Below are positions 58,179-64,000 of a DNA stretch of 64,000 nt, in pieces. Location of the stretch: the NCBI RefSeq assembly GCF_002807055.1, contig NZ_NIXN01000001.1, positions 124,001 to 188,000 on the forward strand, read 5' to 3'. The DNA is from Confluentibacter citreus. Its GTDB lineage: Bacteria; Bacteroidota; Bacteroidia; Flavobacteriales; Flavobacteriaceae. The notes beneath the pieces are model-generated. The model saw nothing but the letters and a program-made list of their open reading frames with translations. It was not told the DNA's origin and did not search any database. Position 1 is the first letter of the stretch. Each line of letters opens with the position of its first letter. Both the position numbers and the translations under genes were made by a program.

Positions 58179-59723
58179 TTAAATTTTTGAATTTTTAAAA
58201 TCTCCATCTACCAACCTCCAAATATTTAATGGATTTTCATTTTTCAACTCATTTGGCAAAATGGCATTTGGATAGTTTTGAAAACAAACGGGTCTAACAA
58301 AACGTTTTATGGCTCCAGTTCCTACAGATGTGGATTGAGGTGCAGTTGTTGAAGGGTATGGCCCACCATGAACCATAGAGTGGCAAACTTCAACGCCTGT
58401 TGGATAACCGTTTACAATAATTCTTCCAACTTTCTTTGGTAGAATATCAAACAACTCTTTATACTCCTCTAAATCTTTATCTGTTCCAAAAACAGTCGCT
58501 GTAAGATGACCGCATAAATTTTTGGCTGCTTCAATAATCTCACTTTTTGAATTAGCCTCTACCAAAACACTTGAAGGCCCAAAGTTCTCTTCAGATAAAT
58601 CCTCATGTTGGTTAAAATTCTCTATAGATGTTTTAAAAACTCTTGGAGTACCTGCGTTTGGAGAATCCCCATTCAATCCAACGGAAAATTCTTCTACATT
58701 ACCTATTCCTAAGGTTCTTTCAATACCTTTATCATAGGCTTTTTTGATTTCTGGTGTCAACATAACCCCTGCAGGCGACTCACTTATTTTAAGTTTTAAT
58801 TGGTTATAGAATTTACTAAGGTCATCCGATTTCTGCACAAAGGAAAGTCCTGGGTTTGTACAAAATTGTCCTACTCCCAGTGTAATAGATCCTGCCATGC
58901 CCGCAGCAATATCTTCACCTTTTTCTTTTAATGCTTCTGGTAGAATAAATACTGGATTTGTACTGCCCATTTCAGCAAATACAGGAATAGGTTCAGGCCG
59001 TGCATTTGCATAATCAAATAAGGCTTTACCACCGCCATACGACCCTGTAAATCCAACCGCTTTCACACCTGGGTGTTTTACTAAAGTTTCTCCTACAGAT
59101 CTAGCATTCCCAAGAATTAGGGAAAACGTTCCTTTTGGCATACCACAAATATCTATAGCTTTTGCAATAGCATCAGCTACCATTTTAGAAGTTCCAGGAT
59201 GTGCTTTATGTCCTTTAACAATAACCGGGCAACCCGCAGCTAAAGCAGAAGCTGTATCACCTCCTGCAGTTGAAAACGCCAAAGGGAAATTACTTGCTCC
59301 AAAAACAACTACAGGCCCTAATGGTATTAACATATGTCTAATGTCCGCTTTAGGTAAAGGCGCTCTATCAGGAATGGCGGTATCAATTCTTGCGTCAACC
59401 CAAGACCCTTCTCTTACCAAGGAAGCAAACAGTTTTAGCTGACTCATGGTTCGGCCTCTCTCACCTTGCAATCTAGCAATAGGAAGACCTGTTTCTAAAT
59501 GACATCGTTCTATAAGCGCATCTCCTAAGTTTAATATTTCATCTGCTATTTGATCTAAAAAAGCAGCTTTCTTCTTATTATCTACTTTTTTATAAATATC
59601 GAAAGCTTCTGTAGCCATATTTACAACCGAATCTATATGCTCTAAGGTTGCATTTTCAAATGGCCCTTCTAACTCCTCGTTAGTAGCCGCGTTTATTGCA
59701 TAAAATGTACTTTGATTACTCAT
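58179..59723 (-). CDS. NADP-type aldehyde dehydrogenase (2,5-dioxovalerate / alpha-ketoglutaric semialdehyde type)
   Basis: The 514-residue protein has the aldehyde dehydrogenase fold: MLIPLGPVVVFGASNFPLAFSTAGGDTASALAAGCPVIVKGHKAHPGTS (cofactor binding), VGFTGSYGGGKAL, the catalytic Glu in VFAEMGSTNPVFILP and the nucleophile Cys in LGVGQFCTNPGLSF. These variants (GASNFP, AEMGSTNP, GQFCTNPG) are those of the KGSADH group, which makes 2-oxoglutarate from its semialdehyde in pentose, hexuronate or hydroxyproline degradation. No other gene of such a pathway is adjacent, so the pathway is open. Confidence 0.9.
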   Translation of the reverse strand: MSNQSTFYAINAATNEELEGPFENATLEHIDSVVNMATEAFDIYKKVDNKKKAAFLDQIADEILNLGDALIERCHLETGLPIARLQGERGRTMSQLKLFASLVREGSWVDARIDTAIPDRAPLPKADIRHMLIPLGPVVVFGASNFPLAFSTAGGDTASALAAGCPVIVKGHKAHPGTSKMVADAIAKAIDICGMPKGTFSLILGNARSVGETLVKHPGVKAVGFTGSYGGGKALFDYANARPEPIPVFAEMGSTNPVFILPEALKEKGEDIAAGMAGSITLGVGQFCTNPGLSFVQKSDDLSKFYNQLKLKISESPAGVMLTPEIKKAYDKGIERTLGIGNVEEFSVGLNGDSPNAGTPRVFKTSIENFNQHEDLSEENFGPSSVLVEANSKSEIIEAAKNLCGHLTATVFGTDKDLEEYKELFDILPKKVGRIIVNGYPTGVEVCHSMVHGGPYPSTTAPQSTSVGTGAIKRFVRPVCFQNYPNAILPNELKNENPLNIWRLVDGDFKNSKI

Positions 59724-60140
59724 TTATTTTAGTTTTATATTAGTTTTATGTTTTGCTTATTTATTAAGAACTCAAAATATTAAAATTCCATTTTTTCATT
59801 AATTTATCTGAAATTGACATTTTGAAAGAGGTTAAAAATACAAAAAATTATATTTAATAGTAGCCTTAGTGGATAGTTTAAAGTTTAATTAACTTTTAAC
59901 AAATTTGAATATATCCGTATTTTAATTGGACATTATTTAGATTGAAGATGGATGCTATTATTTAACTGACTTGGATGAATAATATTTATATTTTATCGCA
60001 CAAAATAATAAAGCATCCCAATCTTCTATAAAGAAGAAAGGAAAGCTTTCTATTTTATAAAATTGAAAACCTCAACTTCACTGCATTTAACAGGCTTTAA
60101 AGCGCCGGAAAAAACAACGCAACTAATTTTGGCAGAAAAA
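59724..60140. other. AT-rich intergenic stretch with a hairpin
   Basis: This 417-bp gap has no credible gene. Near its right end (60010-60050) lies an imperfect hairpin starting AAAGCATCCCAATCTTC, related to two others near cas1-cas2 (60771 and 62145). Confidence 0.5.
60010..60050. repeat. GCATCCCAAT hairpin element, copy 1
   Basis: AAGC-CC-TCTTC pairs with GAAGA-GG-GCTT with internal mismatches. The left part AAAGCATCCCAATCTT is shared with copy 2 at 60771. Confidence 0.4.
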
Positions 60141-60587
60141 CTATGTATTAGCTTTTACTTGTTTTTTAGGTTTTTTTACTTGGCTTTTACCTTTTTTCGA
60201 ACTAGCTCTATTTTTTAACTGGTGAAACTCAGCCGAACCGGGTTTTATGCCAAGCTGTTTTGCTATCACTCCCCAACCTTTTGCTTTATGTTTCCGGTAA
60301 ACAATTAAAACGTCATCTAATGGAACTCTTGCTATTCTAGAGATTTCTAAAGATAAATACATATCGCCAGGAACCATGCCTAAATTCACACCCATATAAT
60401 CAAGTTTTTTTTCTGAGACATTATAAGACAAGATAAGATCTTTTCTAAAAGAACTTAAATCTGAACGGGCTTGAGTATTTATAATATTTAGATCAGAATC
60501 CAACTGCACATTGCCGCTGTTAAAGGATATCTGAGCTGAAACCAAATAAAAATTGAATGTAAAAACAACTAAAAATAGGTATTTCAT
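60141..60587 (-). CDS. Secreted protein of unknown function
   Basis: The 148-residue protein has a signal peptide (MKYLFLVVFTFNFYLVSAQ). The mature part has FRKDLILSYNVSEKKLDYMGVNLGMVPGDMYLSLEISRIARVPLDDVLIVYRKHKAKGWGVIAKQLGIKPGSAEFHQLKNR and a Lys-rich C-terminal tail (SSKKGKSQVKKPKKQVKANT). It is helical and periplasmic-looking; I know similar short Bacteroidota proteins only as hypotheticals. Its position beside cas1 looks incidental: it is on the opposite strand and carries a signal peptide. Confidence 0.7.
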   Translation of the reverse strand: MKYLFLVVFTFNFYLVSAQISFNSGNVQLDSDLNIINTQARSDLSSFRKDLILSYNVSEKKLDYMGVNLGMVPGDMYLSLEISRIARVPLDDVLIVYRKHKAKGWGVIAKQLGIKPGSAEFHQLKNRASSKKGKSQVKKPKKQVKANT

Positions 60588-60936
60588 AGGGTAAGGATTT
60601 GGGTTAATACATCATAAATTTACGATTATTATTTGATTTTGGTTTAGATGCCAAACTTTTTTGTAATCATTATTTCATCAAGAAGTCTTTTGAATTTTTA
60701 AATTCCTGAGCATATAATAAGTTCGGGCAAGGGATAATTAGAATGAGTCATTTAAAACTTGTATAAAACAAAAAAGCATCCCAATTTTTCAGCAGATTGA
60801 AGAAAAGAGATGCCTTTTATATAGCAAAACAACTGATTATCGAGTAAATAGCTACCTACTCTCTAAATTCATTATATTTAATTTCTCTCTTTAGCACCTG
60901 ATTAATAGCGGTTATGTTTAAACTAATCAATCAACT
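60588..60936. other. Divergent gap upstream of cas1, no cas9
   Basis: In type II-C loci cas9 normally ends here, directly before cas1. This 349-bp gap holds no Cas9 coding remnant (no HNH or RuvC motif in any frame), one hairpin (60771-60818) and a possible -7 element, TATGTTTA, at 60913-60920. I searched by eye for a tracrRNA anti-repeat on both strands and found none convincing. Confidence 0.6.
60771..60818. terminator. GCATCCCAAT hairpin element, copy 2
   Basis: AAAAAGCATC (60771) pairs with GATGCCTTTT (60809) with one bulge, with an inner CAAT/ATTG. It has A- and T-runs on its two sides, so it could terminate transcription either way. Confidence 0.5.
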
Positions 60937-61821
60937 ATGCTAAAAAAAACATTGCTATTTTCAAACAAATGCTCCATAACTTCAAAATTGGAACAGCTTG
61001 TTATAAATTCTGAAAACACCAACAAAACCATTCCCATTGAAGATATTGGCTTTATTGTTATAGACAATCCTGAAATTTATATCAGTATTCCTGCGCTAAA
61101 TTTGCTTGTTGAAAATAATGCATCTGTTATTATTTGCAATAATTCCCACGTACCAAACGGCATGTTCCTAAATTTAAATAGCCACCACATTCAACAAGAA
61201 GTATTTAAAACCCAAATTGAAGCTAGTGCGCCATTAAAAAAACAATTATGGCAACAAACCGTTGTTGAAAAAATTAAAAACCAAGGACTTTTATTAGAAA
61301 AGATAACACAAAACAAAAACAAGTTTGAATACTTATCAAGTAAAGTATTGAGTGGCGACACCTCAAATATGGAAGGTGTTGCTGCCAACTTTTATTGGAA
61401 ATCATTTTTTGACATAGATTTTAAACGTGAACGTTTTGGCGATTATCCTAATAATTTCCTGAATTATGGCTATGCTATTTTACGAGCCGCAACTGCTAGA
61501 GCGTTGTCAGGAAGCGGATTGCTCAATACTTTAGGGATTCATCATAAAAGTAAATACAATGCTTTTGCTTTGGCGGATGATATTATGGAACCTTTCAGGC
61601 CGATAGTTGATGAAGCTGTACATTATGTTATGCAACATTATGATGAACAGGATTTAACAACTGAAATAAAAGCAGAACTACTACAAATATTAACCCGAAC
61701 CGTTTATTTTAAAAGCGAAAAAAGTCCGTTAATGGTGGCTTTGCAAAAAACCGCCAGCTCTTTACAACAATGCTATAGTGGCGAACGCAAAAAAATAAAA
61801 TATCCAAAATTATGGAACTAA
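60937..61821 (+). CDS. cas1: CRISPR-associated endonuclease Cas1 (type II)
   Basis: The 294-residue protein is full length for type II Cas1. It has the N-terminal beta domain (MLKKTLLFSNKCSITSKLEQLVI...PIEDIGFIVID) and the catalytic helical domain with metal ligands E146 (SNMEGVAANFYW), H203 (GIHHKSKYNAF) and D215/E218 (ALADDIMEPFRPIVDE). Cas1 with Cas2 inserts new spacers at the leader end of the array. Its last codons overlap cas2 by 10 bp. Nothing looks damaged, so adaptation may still work, but Cas9, which type II systems need for PAM selection, is not encoded nearby. Confidence 0.97.
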   Translation: MLKKTLLFSNKCSITSKLEQLVINSENTNKTIPIEDIGFIVIDNPEIYISIPALNLLVENNASVIICNNSHVPNGMFLNLNSHHIQQEVFKTQIEASAPLKKQLWQQTVVEKIKNQGLLLEKITQNKNKFEYLSSKVLSGDTSNMEGVAANFYWKSFFDIDFKRERFGDYPNNFLNYGYAILRAATARALSGSGLLNTLGIHHKSKYNAFALADDIMEPFRPIVDEAVHYVMQHYDEQDLTTEIKAELLQILTRTVYFKSEKSPLMVALQKTASSLQQCYSGERKKIKYPKLWN

Positions 61822-62141
61822 ATGGTTACAGGCTTATGTGGTTATTTGTATTTTTTGATTTACCAACCGATACGGCAAAAGACCGCAAAAACGCCGCAGG
61901 TTTTAGAAAAAACATTATGAAAGACGGATTTACCATGATGCAATATTCTGTTTACATGCGCCATTGTGCCAGTAGCGAAAGTGCCGATGTACACGAAAAA
62001 CGGCTTAAAAAATTATTACCCCCATTAGGTAAAGTAAGCGTTTTAAGAATAACCGATAAACAATTTGGTAATATTATGAACTTTTGGGGTCGTTCTGAAG
62101 TACCCAAAGAACCACAGCCCACACAATTGGAATTGTTTTAA
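61812..62141 (+). CDS. cas2: CRISPR-associated protein Cas2 (type II)
   Basis: The 109-residue protein has the Cas2 ferredoxin-like start LMWLFVFFDLPTDTAKDRKNAAGFRKNIMKDGFTMMQYSVYMRHC, with D16 at the conserved acidic position. It ends VSVLRITDKQFGNIMNFWGR, typical of type II Cas2. It forms the core dimer of the Cas1-Cas2 integrase. Translationally coupled to cas1; a hairpin terminator follows and the array begins 106 bp downstream. Confidence 0.97.
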   Translation: MELNGYRLMWLFVFFDLPTDTAKDRKNAAGFRKNIMKDGFTMMQYSVYMRHCASSESADVHEKRLKKLLPPLGKVSVLRITDKQFGNIMNFWGRSEVPKEPQPTQLELF

Positions 62142-62144
62142 AAT

Positions 62145-62195
62145 AAAAAAAATGCCTCAATCTTGCCTTATCACTGCAAAAAAGAAGCATTTTTT
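62145..62195 (+). terminator. Hairpin terminator of cas1-cas2 (element copy 3)
   Basis: AAAAAATGC pairs exactly with GCATTTTTT across a ~31-nt loop starting CTCAATCTTG. The loop start resembles the CCAATCTT of the other two copies. Confidence 0.55.
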
Positions 62196-62247
62196 ATTAC
62201 GATATATTACGATATTATATTGATTATTAGAAGGTAACGAGCCAACT
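62196..62247. promoter_or_regulatory. Array-proximal (leader-like) sequence with a tandem ATTACGATAT motif
   Basis: Immediately before the first repeat the sequence contains ATTACGATAT twice (62196-62216), then ATATTGATTATTAG. ACGATATT is also the end of the repeat when read on the minus strand. Whether this is the true leader cannot be told because the far end of the array is not in the window. Confidence 0.4.
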
Positions 62248-64000
62248 AATATCGTGTTTTCTAATCTTTAATCAAACCACAACGAGGCAATGCTGTTGTA
62301 TAAACCACAGAATAATATCGTGTTTTCTAATCTTTAATCAAACCACAACGGGGTCTGCCTTTAAGGTCATCGTGTAATTAATATCGTGTTTTCTAATCTT
62401 TAATCAAACCACAACGGATGAAATATCATTGTTTAATATAGCCTTAATATCGTGTTTTCTAATCTTTAATCAAACCACAACAAATACTGAATAACATCTG
62501 TTTGAAGTTCTAATATCGTGTTTTCTAATCTTTAATCAAACCACAACTACAGCTCACCTGTGTCTTTATTGATAACAAATATCGTGTTTTCTAATCTTTA
62601 ATCAAACCACAACAAACATCGCACCATCCTTCAAGAAAGTATCAATATCGTGTTTTCTAATCTTTAATCAAACCACAACAAGTTTGCACCTTCAATATTT
62701 ACTTTATTTAATATCGTGTTTTCTAATCTTTAATCAAACCACAACGTACACTACACTGTACCAATAGCACACACAATATCGTGTTTTCTAATCTTTAATC
62801 AAACCACAACAAACGCATCACTCATATTTGTAGAAAACAAAATATCGTGTTTTCTAATCTTTAATCAAACCACAACTAAAAGTTGGTTTTACTATTTCAA
62901 AAAAAAAATATCGTGTTTTCTAATCTTTAATCAAACCACAACCGTTAGGGTATTTTTCTATTCCAGCATCATAATATCGTGTTTTCTAATCTTTAATCAA
63001 ACCACAACATGATACACATCATAGCGTAAACCAGGAATAATATCGTGTTTTCTAATCTTTAATCAAACCACAACTCCAGCGTTCATTGGTACGCCATTCC
63101 ATTCAATATCGTGTTTTCTAATCTTTAATCAAACCACAACGGTTAATGCTTCGTGGTGTGCTTCAAAATGAATATCGTGTTTTCTAATCTTTAATCAAAC
63201 CACAACTATATAATTCTAAATTTGTTATTCTTGACAAATATCGTGTTTTCTAATCTTTAATCAAACCACAACTAAATAGGTTAAGTTATAAGACCGAAAA
63301 AAAATATCGTGTTTTCTAATCTTTAATCAAACCACAACTATTAGCTTTGTTTTGCGTGTGTGTATCTAAATATCGTGTTTTCTAATCTTTAATCAAACCA
63401 CAACTAGAAATGTACCTGTTTTGGCTCTTATCATAATATCGTGTTTTCTAATCTTTAATCAAACCACAACTAACGGACGAACAAATGTTAGAGGCTTTGA
63501 ATATCGTGTTTTCTAATCTTTAATCAAACCACAACAGGTGTAATGATTCCTTTGGATGAGTATGTAATATCGTGTTTTCTAATCTTTAATCAAACCACAA
63601 CTGGTCTAATATCACCGCATATTCGGTGCATAATATCGTGTTTTCTAATCTTTAATCAAACCACAACTTCAAGGACATTGTAAATACAAGGTACAATAAT
63701 ATCGTGTTTTCTAATCTTTAATCAAACCACAACAGCACTAGATATATTATTAACTCCTGCCCTAATATCGTGTTTTCTAATCTTTAATCAAACCACAACT
63801 AAGATATGCCATTAATAGATATTTATAAAAATATCGTGTTTTCTAATCTTTAATCAAACCACAACACCTGGAGATATACACATGACTACGACAAAAATAT
63901 CGTGTTTTCTAATCTTTAATCAAACCACAACGCCCCTGTCAATCGTTGCTGTTCTATGTCAATATCGTGTTTTCTAATCTTTAATCAAACCACAACAGTG
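62248..64000 (-). CRISPR. Type II-C-like CRISPR array, at least 27 repeats, continues past the window
   Basis: A 36-bp repeat, starting AATATCGTG and ending AAACCACAAC on the plus strand, occurs 27 times at 62248, 62314, 62380, 62446, 62512, 62578, 62644, 62710, 62775, 62841, 62907, 62973, 63039, 63105, 63171, 63237, 63303, 63369, 63435, 63500, 63566, 63632, 63698, 63764, 63830, 63896 and 63961. Spacers are 30 bp except three of 29 bp. All repeats look identical. Read on the minus strand the repeat begins GTTGTGGTTTGATT and ends ACACGATATT, the type II form, so crRNAs are expected from the minus strand. The 27th spacer starts with AGTG at the window edge. Confidence 0.97.

Noticed and set aside
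60600-60700. GATTTTGGTTTAGAT resembling part of the CRISPR repeat, as a possible tracrRNA anti-repeat
   Set aside because: Only about 10 bases agree with gaps, it overlaps the promoter region of another gene, and no downstream tracrRNA-like hairpins and terminator follow in the right orientation.

Overview
This is an AT-rich chromosomal window from a member of the Bacteroidota, almost certainly a marine-type Flavobacteriaceae bacterium. Three things point there. The promoters carry the Bacteroidota -7 element TAnnTTTG. Type IX secretion (T9SS) components and cargo are present (PorT, plug protein, gliding-motility-type C-terminal domain). The gene order blocks ubiE-porT, tamL-fbaA-accD, rpsO-pnp and nqrABCDEF are familiar from that family. 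Species cannot be named from sequence alone.

Layout. 1-10.2 kb: a truncated T9SS-type surface protein, an SMP-30-like protein, a TPR protein, rsmG, a fatty acid desaturase with a palindrome at its promoter, an aminotransferase, a 0.7-kb gene-free stretch, then a large PKD-containing T9SS cargo protein. 10.2-15.7 kb: trkA-trkH potassium uptake, menaquinone methyltransferase and porT, and a TrmH-type RNA methyltransferase. 16-29.3 kb: housekeeping genes (tamL, fbaA, accD, rpsO, pnp, gpmI, map), interrupted by a lone glycosyltransferase and by a small GxxExxY (PD-(D/E)XK-like) gene framed by 29-nt imperfect inverted repeats. 29.3-43.1 kb: apbE, an SLC13 transporter, a GDSL esterase divergent from a Ybb-type ABC exporter, and the complete Na+-translocating NADH:quinone reductase operon. 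ApbE is the flavin transferase expected to load NqrB and NqrC.

43.2-49.5 kb: T9SS plug protein, apaG, a two-gene unit ending in a PIN-domain nuclease (toxin-antitoxin-like), two proteins of the DUF6695/NRDE type, and proline-catabolic pruA. 49.5-57.1 kb: a minus-strand cluster with a processive glycosyltransferase, an LTA-synthase-like phosphotransferase fused to TPRs, a TPR/YaiO outer-membrane barrel, a HEAT-repeat membrane protein, a stand-alone receiver and an Hpt protein. I read it as a synthase-dependent exopolysaccharide system with its own phosphorelay. 57.1-60.6 kb: a decayed aldehyde dehydrogenase relic, a 47-aa zinc-ribbon gene, a ketoglutarate-semialdehyde-type dehydrogenase and a secreted protein of unknown function.

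60.9-64 kb: a CRISPR adaptation module (cas1, cas2) followed by at least 27 identical 36-bp repeats running off the window. The repeat has the GTTGTG... type II-C form when read on the minus strand, but no cas9 and no convincing tracrRNA lie in the window.

The strongest leads are the inverted-repeat-bounded GxxExxY cassette at 28.06-28.49 kb, the exopolysaccharide/phosphorelay cluster at 50.1-57.1 kb, the PIN-domain gene pair at 45.2-45.9 kb, and the cas9-less adaptation module.
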